Source: Thalassomonas viridans (GTDB lineage: Bacteria; Pseudomonadota; Gammaproteobacteria; Enterobacterales; Alteromonadaceae). Taken from it: a stretch of DNA of 64,000 nucleotides. The translations under genes were made by a program, and so were the position numbers. Of the stretch, positions 25,952 through 35,205 are shown piece after piece (position 1 is the stretch's first letter; each line of letters opens with the position of its first letter). The notes below the pieces were generated by a model. That model saw only the letters and a program-made list of their open reading frames with translations, was not told where the DNA came from and ran no database searches. The stretch is from positions 3,410,001 through 3,474,000 of the forward strand of contig NZ_CP059733.1 in assembly GCF_000948985.2 (NCBI RefSeq). Direction: 5' to 3'.

Positions 25952-27304
25952 ATGACCACAACTTCAGCGATTCCTTTACCCGAACCGGCCAACCTTAACC
26001 AGATCACCGAAAATTTAGCGAAAAAGCTGCAGCAGGCGCCCATTCTTGAGGTGCGTGGCCGGGTTACCCAGGTGGTGGGCACTATTATTAAAGCCGCGGT
26101 GCCCGGGGTAAAACTGGGGGAACTCTGCCGCCTGAAAGCGCCGGAGCATCCGGATGAACTGATGGCGGAAGTGGTGGGTTTTTCACAAAAAGAAGCCCTG
26201 CTCACCCCTATCGGTGAAATGCAGGGGATCTCCACCTCGACCCTGGTTTATCCTACGGGCAAAAGCCACCAGGTGCCAGTGGGTCCGGGTTTATTGGGCC
26301 GGGTACTCGACGGCATGGGCAATCCGCTCGACATTGAAGAAAAAGGCGAGCTGGAAGTGGACTGCTATTATCCCGTTTATGCCGATGCCCCGGATCCGTT
26401 TCGCCGTAAAATCATCGACAAACCGCTGCCGCTTGGGGTCAAGGCCCTCGACGGCCTGCTCACCTGCGGCGAAGGCCAGCGTCAAGGCATTTTCGCTGCC
26501 GCCGGTGGTGGTAAAAGTACCCTGTTGGGAATGCTGGTAAAAGGCGCCCAGGTGGATGTGATAGTGATCGCCCTGATCGGTGAACGTGGCCGTGAGGTCC
26601 GGGAATTTATCGAGCATGAGCTCGACCCCGAATCCCAGAAAAAAGCGATTCTCGTGGTGGCTACTTCAGACAGATCTTCGATGGAACGCGCCAAAGCCGC
26701 CTACGTTTCCACTGCCATTGCCGAGTATTTTCGTGATCAGGGACAAAAAGTGCTGCTGCTGATGGACTCGGTTACCCGCTTTGCCCGGGCCCTGAGGGAA
26801 ATCGGCCTGGCCGCCGGCGAGCCACCGACACGCCGGGGTTATCCGCCGTCGGTTTTTGCTACCCTGCCCCGTTTAATGGAACGCACCGGTAACAACCATA
26901 TCGGCTCGATCACCGCCCTTTATACCGTACTGGTGGAAGGGGATGATATGACAGAGCCGGTGGCGGATGAAACCCGCTCAATTCTCGACGGCCATATTAT
27001 ACTGTCGCGGGATCTGGCGGCTGCCGGGCACTACCCCGCCATTGATGTCCTGGCCAGCGCCAGCCGGGTGATGAACGCCATCACCACGGAAGCCCATGCC
27101 AAGGCGGCGGTGAAAATGCGCTCCTTGCTGTCCAGCTATAAAGACAACGAGCTGCTGATCAAGATCGGCGAATACAAAACCGGCAGCGATAAAACCACGG
27201 ATGAAGCTATCGGTAAAATTGATGCTATCAATGCCTTTTTACGGCAAGGGGTCAACGAACAGTTCGATTTTGAGTCCACCCTGCAGCAACTAACCGGCTG
27301 TTAA
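25952..27304 (+). CDS. sctN: T3SS ATPase SctN
   Basis: 450 residues of the FliI/YscN family. Walker A is AAGGGKSTL (about 183-191), Walker B VLLLMD (267-272), followed by [15 protein letters not shown] and [13 protein letters not shown]. SctN unfolds and strips chaperones from substrates at the sorting platform and is held by SctL and SctO. CAGGAC precedes the ATG. First gene of a two-gene unit with sctO. Confidence 0.97.
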   Translation: MTTTSAIPLPEPANLNQITENLAKKLQQAPILEVRGRVTQVVGTIIKAAVPGVKLGELCRLKAPEHPDELMAEVVGFSQKEALLTPIGEMQGISTSTLVYPTGKSHQVPVGPGLLGRVLDGMGNPLDIEEKGELEVDCYYPVYADAPDPFRRKIIDKPLPLGVKALDGLLTCGEGQRQGIFAAAGGGKSTLLGMLVKGAQVDVIVIALIGERGREVREFIEHELDPESQKKAILVVATSDRSSMERAKAAYVSTAIAEYFRDQGQKVLLLMDSVTRFARALREIGLAAGEPPTRRGYPPSVFATLPRLMERTGNNHIGSITALYTVLVEGDDMTEPVADETRSILDGHIILSRDLAAAGHYPAIDVLASASRVMNAITTEAHAKAAVKMRSLLSSYKDNELLIKIGEYKTGSDKTTDEAIGKIDAINAFLRQGVNEQFDFESTLQQLTGC

Positions 27305-27344
27305 GCCAGCATCTGGTTATCCGCTATGGTTAGGGTAAAACACT

Positions 27345-27815
27345 ATGATATTTAAACTGCAGCAGATCAAAATTATTCGCGAGCAAAAAGCCTCGGCCGA
27401 ACTTGCTAAAGCCAAGCAACAAAAGCTTGAAGCCGAGCAAAAACTTGCCGAATGCCGCGAAGAGCTGGAGCAATATATGCTCTGGCAGCAGGAAGAAATC
27501 AAAAGGCGCTACCAGGAAATTATCGGCACGAAAATGCAGATGAATGAACTCAGTGATTTTAACCATGAAATATCCAGTTATAAAATCAGGCAACTCGAAC
27601 TCGAACAAAATATCGAACAGGCACAGCAAGCCCTTGAACACAGAAATTCGGCGCTTGCACAGGCTGATCTGGCCTACAGCGATGCCCAAAAACAATGTCA
27701 GAAATATAGCGAGCTAACCCGGGTGGAGTCGGCCAAACAGCAACAGCTGGCAAATTTATTGGAAGACCAGGCGTTGGACGATTTCAAAGTCCAGCCGCCT
27801 GTTGCCATAGGTTGA
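27345..27815 (+). CDS. sctO: T3SS ATPase stalk protein SctO
   Basis: 156 residues forming a long two-helix coiled coil rich in Glu, Gln, Lys and Ala (EQKASAELAKAKQQKLEAEQ; LELEQNIEQAQQALEHRNSA). YscO/FliJ-type proteins stand in the ATPase pore and reach the SctV ring. It follows sctN by 40 nt, its usual place. The family is defined more by length, coiled coil and position than by sequence. Confidence 0.88.
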   Translation: MIFKLQQIKIIREQKASAELAKAKQQKLEAEQKLAECREELEQYMLWQQEEIKRRYQEIIGTKMQMNELSDFNHEISSYKIRQLELEQNIEQAQQALEHRNSALAQADLAYSDAQKQCQKYSELTRVESAKQQQLANLLEDQALDDFKVQPPVAIG

Positions 27816-27858
27816 GGTATAAATTAAGGGTAAGAGATTAAAGGCATGAGGTTAAAAG

Positions 27859-27895
27859 CAAGGGCTTAAGGACAATTGCTGCCCTTAAGCCCTTG
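27859..27895. terminator. Bidirectional hairpin between sctO and the chemoreceptor gene
   Basis: CAAGGGCTTAAGG (27859-27871) pairs perfectly with CCTTAAGCCCTTG (27883-27895). It lies between two convergent genes. Confidence 0.7.
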
Positions 27896-27912
27896 TTACA
27901 AATAGAGGTCTG

Positions 27913-29616
27913 CTAATCGAGTTTAAAGCGGCTGACCATAGACGCCAGGTTGACCGCCAGCTGGTTCAACTCTTCATTGGCAGAAGCAATATTGGCGGAA
28001 ACATCATCGCTGCGCTGGGCATATCCGTCAACCGTCACCACGTTCTGGTTGATATCTTCTGCCGCCAGCGTCTGCTGCTCCACTGCGGTAGCGATTTGGC
28101 TGTTGAGATCAAAAATATTGGTTACCGCCTCGGTAATAGAGTTCAGGGTATCGCCGGTTTGCGAGGCCTGCTCAACACTGGCGTTCACGGTAGCTATGCC
28201 TTTATCCATCACAGAAACTGCACTGTCGGCTCCCTGGCGCAGTTTTTCTATCATACTGTTGATTTCCACCGTAGACTCCTGGGTCCGGCAGGCCAGGCTG
28301 CGTACTTCGTCCGCCACCACGGCAAAGCCCCGGCCGTGTTCACCGGCCCGTGCCGCTTCTATTGCGGCATTTAAGGCCAGTAAATTGGTTTGCTCTGAAA
28401 TACCGCGGATCACATCCAGCACAGAGCCTATGCTTTCACTGTCCACTTTCAGGGACTGGATCACTTTGGCCGCCTGTTCAATTTCCCCGGAAAGGGTATT
28501 GGTGATTTCCATATTTTCTTTAAAGACTTTCTGACTGACCAGAGTTTCATCCCTGGCGCTACCGGCCGACTGATCTGCGGCTGTGGTATTGGCGGCAACT
28601 TCCTGAATCGAGGCCGACATTTCGTTGATAGCCGCCGCCACCATGGAAATCTGGGTTTTCTGATGTTCCGAATCTTCCTTGGCCTGTGAGGTAATAGTGC
28701 TTAATTCGGTTGAGGACTCAGATAACTGTTCCGCCGACTGGGCGATTTTTTTGATAAATAACCTGTGGTTTTCCAGGAACTGGTTGAAGCCGCCGGCTAG
28801 TTTGGAAATTTCATCCTTGCCGCTGTCATCAAGCCTTTGGGTGAGATCGCTACTGCCTTCAGCCAATGCGGTAATGCTGGTATCCAGTACTAAGATTTTC
28901 TTGGCGATAACCGAACGGTAAACATAATTAATCGCAAGAATAATAAAGACCATAGCTGCCAAAAGGGTCCACATGATATGGCTGCCGGTTTCCTGACTGG
29001 CAGCCACCTGCATACTGATATCGCTGTTAATTTCCAAAATACCGCGCACATCGCCGATTCTCCAGCCGGCGCGCGGGGTATCCGGGTGGGAGTTATGACA
29101 GGTAACGCAACCCTCGCCTGTCATGGTATCGGCTATGGCAACCCGTACCAGATTTTTACCATCCTTAACGGTTTCTGCCACATAAACACTACCGGGGTTT
29201 TTACTCAGGTAATCCCAGGCTTCGTTTTGAAAACTGTCCAGTACACGGGATTTGCGGTTGGGAAAAGGATAAGCGCTATATAAATTAACTGTGGTGCCTT
29301 CATTTTTAAGCAGGCCGCTTAAATCATGGATCATGGTTGCCGGCAACGGAAAGGTATTGGCATCTGCTTTGTGATCAATGCCGGGCTTCATATCTGAGCC
29401 TGCTTTGACTTTTGCCACAACATTTTCAACATAATATTTGCGCAAGGTTTTAAACTGATTCGCCGTTTGTTGGGACGCTACTGTTGCCCCTTCGACTGCC
29501 CTTTGTTGTATTTCTTTAGGAATATAAAAACTTAACAGCAGGATAGTGATAACGAATAATGAAACAACAGGAATGGCAAGTTTCCAGAACAAACCGCTAA
29601 AATTGATGCTTTTCAA
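27913..29616 (-). CDS. Methyl-accepting chemotaxis protein with haem-c-type periplasmic sensor
   Basis: 567 residues from a TTG with GGGAGAGG just upstream; the first membrane helix ([18 protein letters not shown]) begins right after, which supports this start. The periplasmic part (about 32-210) is of the DUF3365/Tll0287 type and holds [10 protein letters not shown], a CxxCH haem-c attachment motif. A second membrane helix (about 216-237) leads to HAMP ([20 protein letters not shown]) and the signalling hairpin with [21 protein letters not shown] infer a redox, oxygen or nitric oxide sensor for taxis. It is convergent to sctO and has no T3SS promoter element. Confidence 0.93.
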   Translation of the reverse strand: MKSINFSGLFWKLAIPVVSLFVITILLLSFYIPKEIQQRAVEGATVASQQTANQFKTLRKYYVENVVAKVKAGSDMKPGIDHKADANTFPLPATMIHDLSGLLKNEGTTVNLYSAYPFPNRKSRVLDSFQNEAWDYLSKNPGSVYVAETVKDGKNLVRVAIADTMTGEGCVTCHNSHPDTPRAGWRIGDVRGILEINSDISMQVAASQETGSHIMWTLLAAMVFIILAINYVYRSVIAKKILVLDTSITALAEGSSDLTQRLDDSGKDEISKLAGGFNQFLENHRLFIKKIAQSAEQLSESSTELSTITSQAKEDSEHQKTQISMVAAAINEMSASIQEVAANTTAADQSAGSARDETLVSQKVFKENMEITNTLSGEIEQAAKVIQSLKVDSESIGSVLDVIRGISEQTNLLALNAAIEAARAGEHGRGFAVVADEVRSLACRTQESTVEINSMIEKLRQGADSAVSVMDKGIATVNASVEQASQTGDTLNSITEAVTNIFDLNSQIATAVEQQTLAAEDINQNVVTVDGYAQRSDDVSANIASANEELNQLAVNLASMVSRFKLD

Positions 29617-29903
29617 TTTCCTCTCCCTAGATATCGGCCAAATACTTCATTAAAATTGTTTAAAAATTTAATTTTTGGTTACAGCACATTTAACTGTAGT
29701 CGCCACAAATAAAAAGTGCATAAACAAAGTTATAATTATTTAGCCGATGACTGCCCCAAAAAATAGAGAAATCCTGATATAAGAAAGCTTTATTACATTA
29801 AAATTAACTGCTAAAAATTTCAGGTTTTATCAATTTTCCAGATACCCAAATGCCCTGGCTAGGGAAAATGCCAGCCAGTTAAAAACTGACTGGCACTCAT
29901 ATA

Positions 29904-30224
29904 CTAATGCTCTTTGCCCTCCCTGCTTTGGCTTTCATTTATTGTGGCTTGCTTATTGTAGTTGTAGGCTTCCTTGTAGAGATCGTCGATTCTCTGGTAA
30001 TACTCCTTTGCCTGACTTTTAAGCCAATAGCTCATATGGCGTATGCCTTCGCTGGTTTCCTCGCTGATGCACTCAGGCTCCTGGGCTACAGCAGCGAAAG
30101 CGTCACAGAGGAAGGCGCATTCCTGATGGAACTGAGAAAAGTCGTCGGTCAGGTCGACAAGCGCCGACAGCTGGGTTTTCCTTCTGGCGGCTTCATTTTG
30201 CGGGGCTGGGGTAGATTCAGACAT
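29904..30224 (-). CDS. Hypothetical helical protein
   Basis: 106 residues from the ATG at 30224, preceded by GGAGGAC (a strong site); the frame to 30242 adds six codons. The protein is hydrophilic and helical with three cysteines (ECAFLC, PECIS) and an aromatic helix (YYQRIDDLYKEAYNYN). No signal peptide, membrane helix or known family. It lies just left of the insertion element, without functional link. Confidence 0.6.
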   Translation of the reverse strand: MSESTPAPQNEAARRKTQLSALVDLTDDFSQFHQECAFLCDAFAAVAQEPECISEETSEGIRHMSYWLKSQAKEYYQRIDDLYKEAYNYNKQATINESQSREGKEH

Positions 30225-30543
30225 GAGCTTGTCCTCCTGCAAAGGTTAATAACGACACATCTCTACCGATAAAACAACTGGCGGTAAAACAGCCGGTAAA
30301 GCCATGGGGTGAATTTATACCGGCATTGGCAAAACTGTGCCGGTGGCGGGCTGGTGTGTTTTTTGTTACAAAAACTTTAACCGAGTGAAACTCTGGCATA
30401 TCATTAGCTTTAGCCATAATTGATATCCTATGTATCGGTTGTGGTTAGCTATCTTCGGGTGTTGTGACCACCTGAGGATAGCGCCTTAATTTACCAACTT
30501 GTTTATTAAGTTAGTGGCCTGTGAATAATCTTCGTTTGAAGTG
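30225..30543. other. Spacer left of the insertion element
   Basis: AT-rich DNA with an imperfect inverted stretch near 30425-30520. No gene is convincing; a 66-codon frame on the minus strand lacks a ribosome site. The right end is the 10-bp target duplication of the insertion. Confidence 0.4.
30534..30543 (+). repeat. Left target-site duplication of the insertion element
   Basis: GTTTGAAGTG, identical to 31814-31823. Ten base pairs is in the 8-10 bp range of ISAs1-family elements. Confidence 0.92.
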
Positions 30544-31813
30544 CAGGGCGAACGGGTCTAATTTAATCAATTAGCTTGTTTTGAAGTATTTATTCCGTGA
30601 TCATTTGACTGATCATTATGATCGTGGTTTATAGTAGCCTTTGCTTGAATAAAGACAATGACAGAGACGACTATCAGCCAAGTATTTAGTGATCTAACCG
30701 ACCCTCGTGTAACTCGAACTCAGCGCCACCCCCTGGTTAATATATTAACCATTTCAATATGCGCCATTATCTGTGGGTGCGATGATTTCTGCGCAATTGA
30801 AGAATATGGCAAATCTAAGCAAGATTGGTTTAGTGAATTTTTAGATTTATCTCATGGCATTCCAAGCCATGATACCTTCGGTGATGTATTAAACCGATTA
30901 AATCCCAAAGAATTTGGTGAGGCATTCATCCGTTGGGTTAGCCAGTTAGGTCACTTAAATGATGATATTGTCGCCATTGACGGTAAAGTGATGCGCAGTA
31001 CGCTTGATAAAGCTTCTGGTAACCCTGCAATACATATAGTCAGTGCTTGGTCTGTAAAGAATAATCTCTGTTTTGGTCAGGTTAAAGTTGCAGATAAGTC
31101 TAATGAAATTACAGCCATCCCAATCTTGTTAAAGCTATTAGATATTAAAGGGGCAACCATCACAACAGATGCCATGGGTTGCCAGTATAAAATTGGTGAC
31201 CAAATAGTTGATAAAGAGGCGAATTATTTATTGGCACTTAAGGGGAACCAAGGGGAATTTCATGATGACGTGAAGTTTTTCTTAGAAACTCAGTTAGCTA
31301 AGCACTTCAGCACAGTAGAACATAGCGTTCATAAAACAGTGGATGGTGAGCACGGTCGTGTTGAACAGCGGGATATTTGGTTAACAACAGATGTGGACTG
31401 GCTTATAGAGCGCCATCCTAAATGGAATACCGTCAAAGCGATAGCTGTGGTGGATTCAACGAGGGAAAGTGGTGGCAAGGTATCGAGAGAGAAACGCTAT
31501 TACATAACGAGCCATGCAGATAAAAGTGCCGAATTTTTGGCAATGGCGATACGTAGTCATTGGCACGTTGAGAATAAGCTGCATTGGCAATTGGATGTTA
31601 GCTTTAACGAAGACCAAAATCGGCTTCGTAGCGGACATGCTGCTGAAAATATAGCATTGATGAATAAAGTAGCGCTTAACCTACTTAAAAATGAGCTCAG
31701 TGCCAAAGTTGGCGTAAAAAATAAGCGTCTAAAGGCCGGTTGGGATAATAATTATATGATGAAAGTATTAACCGTTGGATTTAAAGCTGTATGATTTAGA
31801 CCCGTTTGCCCTG
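30544..31813 (+). mobile_element. ISAs1-family insertion sequence, intact
   Basis: 1270 bp with terminal inverted repeats: CAGGGCGAACGGGTCTAA (30544-30561) on the left and, read inward on the minus strand, CAGGGCAAACGGGTCTAA (31813-31796) on the right, one mismatch in 18. Perfect 10-bp direct repeats flank it and one transposase gene fills it. All parts are present, so it arrived recently and may be active. It is clearly richer in A+T than the T3SS genes. Confidence 0.95.
30658..31794 (+). CDS. ISAs1-family transposase
   Basis: 378 residues, full length for the family. The N-terminus (FSDLTDPRVTRTQRHPLVNI) and the DDE-type core are typical: DIVAIDGKVMRSTLDKA, ITTDAMGCQ, YLLALKGNQGEFHDD, and late RSHWHVENKLHWQLDVSFNE with the catalytic Glu region. 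The frame is unbroken. It catalyses cut-and-paste or copy of the element that carries it. Confidence 0.96.
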   Translation: MTETTISQVFSDLTDPRVTRTQRHPLVNILTISICAIICGCDDFCAIEEYGKSKQDWFSEFLDLSHGIPSHDTFGDVLNRLNPKEFGEAFIRWVSQLGHLNDDIVAIDGKVMRSTLDKASGNPAIHIVSAWSVKNNLCFGQVKVADKSNEITAIPILLKLLDIKGATITTDAMGCQYKIGDQIVDKEANYLLALKGNQGEFHDDVKFFLETQLAKHFSTVEHSVHKTVDGEHGRVEQRDIWLTTDVDWLIERHPKWNTVKAIAVVDSTRESGGKVSREKRYYITSHADKSAEFLAMAIRSHWHVENKLHWQLDVSFNEDQNRLRSGHAAENIALMNKVALNLLKNELSAKVGVKNKRLKAGWDNNYMMKVLTVGFKAV

Positions 31814-31823
31814 GTTTGAAGTG
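31814..31823 (+). repeat. Right target-site duplication of the insertion element
   Basis: GTTTGAAGTG directly after the right inverted repeat, identical to 30534-30543. Confidence 0.92.
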
Positions 31824-32116
31824 CCTCCTTAGATAAGGTGGGGAACTATTAAGGTATAGTAGAAAAGTCTGGATCTATCAACAGCTAAAGGGGCGATTTT
31901 TAAGAATATTTTTGCAGCCTAACATATTGATAAAAATATGATTTTTATGAGGGGTTTGGTTGTCCGACTTAACTGCCGTTTAAAACAACAAAATAACCAA
32001 TTCTATACGGGCCGGTAGCGCCTCAATCAGTTAAAAAGTACCGAAAAAGAGCTTGACTTAAAATGTTGCCATTGCGCCAACACTGAGTAAACTCTTTTCC
32101 TTTTATTTTGAAAGCT
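31824..32116. other. Spacer right of the insertion element
   Basis: AT-rich sequence with no recognised gene, repeat or RNA. Joining both flanks at the target site does not restore an evident gene, so the element seems to have entered intergenic DNA. Confidence 0.4.
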
Positions 32117-32623
32117 TTACCAATGAATATGCTCTAACTGTTTCTCCCCTTCGGCCAATACGGCGTCAACAATACGGTTTTGTTCATCAACCATAATAAA
32201 GCGGGGAATGCCGGCACGGGCAAACTGACGGTAAATACTGCGGTCGGTGTCGGCAACCAGGGTGGTTTTAATGTCATTTTCGGCGGCCCAGCTTGCCAGC
32301 TCACTGCTCTCCTGTTCGCGGGCAATGGCGACAATATCCAGCGATTCATCCCGGATCAACGGAGACTGGTGCAAGGCTTTCATGGCACGCTGCGAGTCAG
32401 AGCACCAGGTGGCAAACAGGATCACCAGCTTTTTACGTCCCGGAGTATTGAGGGCAACTTCCTCTCCGGTGATATCATTCACCCGGCTCAAAGGCAATAA
32501 TTGCCCGGGCTCCACTAAAAATGACATATCGAGCTGCGGGGCATCGGTTACGGCAGGCTGAAGCGTACAGCCCGGCAGCAGAGCCATACCCGCAGATAAA
32601 ACCACAAAGGGAAGAAATTTCAT
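32117..32623 (-). CDS. Thioredoxin-fold lipoprotein with single active-site cysteine
   Basis: 168 residues from the ATG at 32623 (AAGGAC upstream). A lipoprotein signal ends LLPGC. The rest is a TlpA/AhpC-like redoxin (KKLVILFATWCSDSQRAMKA; AGIPRFIMVDEQNRIVD with the cis-proline region). The usual CxxC is CSDS, so the second cysteine is missing and normal disulfide exchange is unlikely; one-cysteine peroxidase or binding roles are possible. It is a single gene. Confidence 0.82.
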   Translation of the reverse strand: MKFLPFVVLSAGMALLPGCTLQPAVTDAPQLDMSFLVEPGQLLPLSRVNDITGEEVALNTPGRKKLVILFATWCSDSQRAMKALHQSPLIRDESLDIVAIAREQESSELASWAAENDIKTTLVADTDRSIYRQFARAGIPRFIMVDEQNRIVDAVLAEGEKQLEHIHW

Positions 32624-32766
32624 CTGAATAGTCCTTGTTATTATGATCAGCAGTAAGCCAAATCCAATTATAATTTTTGCTTTGTGCTGCTTAAAGACAG
32701 AAGTTTTACAACATATTAACACTTCCGGCAAACTTTAACAGCCGAGCATGGAAAAATTGCTGAAAA

Positions 32767-33654
32767 TTAACACTCAATCCAGATAACTTTGCCCTTGCCC
32801 CTGTCTTTTGCCTGATACATTAACTTATCCGCCAGCTTGATCATATCAGCAAGGGGAATATTTCGCGGATTACTGCTGCAGGCAACCCCGACACTGGCGC
32901 TGATATTAATGGCATGCCCCTGCACCTTGTCAATGGCGGAAATTTTATCGACTAACCCTTTGGCAATGCCGTTCAACGCCTGATCATTGGGCACGCCATA
33001 GAGGCATAACACGAACTCATCGCCACCGAGACGCCCGATAATATCGTTTTTACGGACGCTGTGATTCAAGCAATCAGCGACCTCGCAAAGTACCAGATCT
33101 CCTATGTCGTGGCCGTACTGATCGTTTACCGCTTTAAAGTCATCCAGGTCGATAAAAAGCAGGCTTAACCTCACCCCGTTGCGTATCGCTTCACCACGGA
33201 TATTTTCGCTTAATTCATAAAAGAAAGTCCGGTTGGGCAAACCCGTTAACGGATCATTATTGGCGGCAATTTTTATGATCTGGTTACTCACTTCTATCAT
33301 GGAAGCAAGCACATAAGATTCACCATTGAGGGAGACAGGCGTCAGGCCTATTTTAAACTGTACTTCGTGGCCTTTTTTATTCACCCCCAGCAGTACCCGC
33401 CCCTGATCCATGGCCCTGGAAACCGGTGCTTTAAGGTAACTGGATAGCATATCGGCATGATCCTTCCGGTAACGCTCCGGCACCAAGTTATTCACGCTTT
33501 TACCGATAATTTCCTCTTGTGAATAACCCAGCAACTGTTGCAGCTTATCGTTAATAAAAACAATTTCTCCCTGCCGGTTAACCAGTAGCAGCCCCACCGG
33601 CAGTTCATTAATAAGCTGTTTAAAGGTATCGTCACCGGGATTAAAAAGCGCCAT
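32767..33654 (-). CDS. PAS-GGDEF diguanylate cyclase
   Basis: 295 residues from the ATG at 33654; a longer frame exists but the start fits the PAS domain. The PAS domain (about 10-120) has INELPVGLLLVNRQGEIVFI and LGYSQEEIIGKSVNNLVPE. The GGDEF domain follows from DPLTGLPNRTFFYE to the end with GRLGGDEFVLC intact and an inhibitory-site RKND five residues upstream. It should make cyclic di-GMP and be product-inhibited. No membrane helix, so the PAS domain senses an intracellular signal. It is divergent from the CaiB-type gene. Confidence 0.92.
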   Translation of the reverse strand: MALFNPGDDTFKQLINELPVGLLLVNRQGEIVFINDKLQQLLGYSQEEIIGKSVNNLVPERYRKDHADMLSSYLKAPVSRAMDQGRVLLGVNKKGHEVQFKIGLTPVSLNGESYVLASMIEVSNQIIKIAANNDPLTGLPNRTFFYELSENIRGEAIRNGVRLSLLFIDLDDFKAVNDQYGHDIGDLVLCEVADCLNHSVRKNDIIGRLGGDEFVLCLYGVPNDQALNGIAKGLVDKISAIDKVQGHAINISASVGVACSSNPRNIPLADMIKLADKLMYQAKDRGKGKVIWIEC

Positions 33655-33824
33655 TAAATATCCGACCTCGTAAAAAGCAATTACAACCAAGAATTTGCAG
33701 TTAATATCATGCTCGTGCTTTTGCAACTTTATGTCAACAACTTGAATCAAAACATCATGGCAAAGGGCATAACTGCTTTTATAGTAACCAGGTGCCATTT
33801 TTAACAGCATCTAAGGTAAAAAAT

Positions 33825-34889
33825 ATGAGTAGTCCTTTGCACGGCTTAAAAGTACTGGACTTTTCCAGTCTGTTGCCTGGCCCGTACGCCACTGCCCTGC
33901 TGGCGGATATGGGAGCAGAAATACTGCGTATCGATTCCCCCGAGCGGCAGGATATGGTGAAAAGCGTAAAGCCGGCTTTCAAAGACAGCTCCTATGCCTA
34001 TTTAACCCTGCACCGCAACAAGCAATCATGCACCCTGGACTTAAAGCAACCGGCAGCTATAGAGCAAATTAAAGCCCTGCTCACAGAATACGACATCCTG
34101 GTTGAGCAGTTCCGCCCCGGGGTTATGGCCAAACTTGGCCTGGACTATGACACCCTAAGCGCCATCAATCCTAAACTGATTTATTGTTCTATCAGTGGCT
34201 ACGGCCAGACCGGCACCTATAAAGACAAAGCCGGGCACGATATTAACTATCTCGCCTTAAGCGGCCTGGCCAGTTTCAGCGGCACCAAAGAAACCGGCCC
34301 GGTGCTAAGCGGCACGCAAATCGCCGATATCGCCGGCGGCTCTCATCACGCGGTAATGGCCATTTTAGCGGCAGTGATCCAACGCAGCCAGACAGGCCAG
34401 GGACAATACCTGGATATCAGCATGACAGATGCCGCCTTTGCCTTAACCGGGATCTTCGGTGCCGGTGCCGTAGCTGCCGGTATCGACCCCGGCCCCGGGG
34501 AAACCTTGCTTAACGGCGGCAGTTTTTACGGCTATTATCAGACTCTGGATAACCGCTATTTGGCCGTAGGCAGCCTGGAGCCCAAATTTGCCAGGATATT
34601 TTTTCAGACCCTGGGACACGACAACTGGCTGGAGCGGGCTTTTTCAAGCGACAGCAAGCAGCAAACATTGCTCAAACAGGATATTGCTGAAATAATCCGT
34701 CAAAAAACACTTGAGCACTGGCTCAGCCTGTTTAAGCCGTTAGATGCTTGTGTAGAACCTGTGCTCACGGTCAGTGAGGCCGCCCGGTCAGCCCTGATGG
34801 CCGAACGCAATATGACAACTGAAATAAGCCTGGAAACAGGAGAAACCGTCAGACAAATCACTTCCGCCATCAAGTTCTCCAAAAGCTAA
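33825..34889 (+). CDS. CaiB/BaiF family CoA-transferase (alpha-methylacyl-CoA racemase-like)
   Basis: 354 residues from the ATG at 33825 (AAGGT upstream). Family marks are LKVLDFSSLLPGPYATALLA near the start, LVEQFRPGVMAKLGLDY, SISGYGQTG, and GHDINYLALSG containing the catalytic Asp. It resembles alpha-methylacyl-CoA racemase or a type III CoA-transferase; motifs do not settle which. No pathway genes lie beside it. Confidence 0.88.
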   Translation: MSSPLHGLKVLDFSSLLPGPYATALLADMGAEILRIDSPERQDMVKSVKPAFKDSSYAYLTLHRNKQSCTLDLKQPAAIEQIKALLTEYDILVEQFRPGVMAKLGLDYDTLSAINPKLIYCSISGYGQTGTYKDKAGHDINYLALSGLASFSGTKETGPVLSGTQIADIAGGSHHAVMAILAAVIQRSQTGQGQYLDISMTDAAFALTGIFGAGAVAAGIDPGPGETLLNGGSFYGYYQTLDNRYLAVGSLEPKFARIFFQTLGHDNWLERAFSSDSKQQTLLKQDIAEIIRQKTLEHWLSLFKPLDACVEPVLTVSEAARSALMAERNMTTEISLETGETVRQITSAIKFSKS

Positions 34890-34967
34890 AAGGCACATTG
34901 CCAGCCGGAATTGCTCAGCCTGGGGGGCTTATTAGCCGGTTTGTTTACAGTTAGCTAAGTATTTAAG

Positions 34968-35006
34968 GCGACAGCATAATTTTTATTGCTGTTCGCCAGT
35001 TTTTTT
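34968..35006 (+). terminator. Intrinsic terminator after the CoA-transferase gene
   Basis: GGCGACAGCA pairs with TGCTGTTCGCC (34987-34997, one bulge) and is followed by AGTTTTTTTATT. Confidence 0.8.
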
Positions 35007-35205
35007 ATTACCACAATTTTTTCACCATCACTCGCCGATAATTTCTTTTTTCATGGGATTTTTCATTGCTATAAAGTTACTTTTTTTCAGCCGTATCATT
35101 AAAGCATTAAATATCATGGTGTTAACAAAATAAACCATGCTTGGCTTAACTCTTGCCTCTACGCCTGAGTCATTAGTTTTTAGATGAAATAAAGGAGAAT
35201 CTATA
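35007..35205. other. Upstream region of the subtilisin gene
   Basis: AT-rich leader with a clear AAAGGAG ribosome site before 35206. No T3SS-type promoter element was found here. Confidence 0.4.

Noticed and set aside
30217..30417. 66-codon minus-strand frame left of the insertion element
   Set aside because: No ribosome site, odd composition and overlap with the start of the 106-residue gene.
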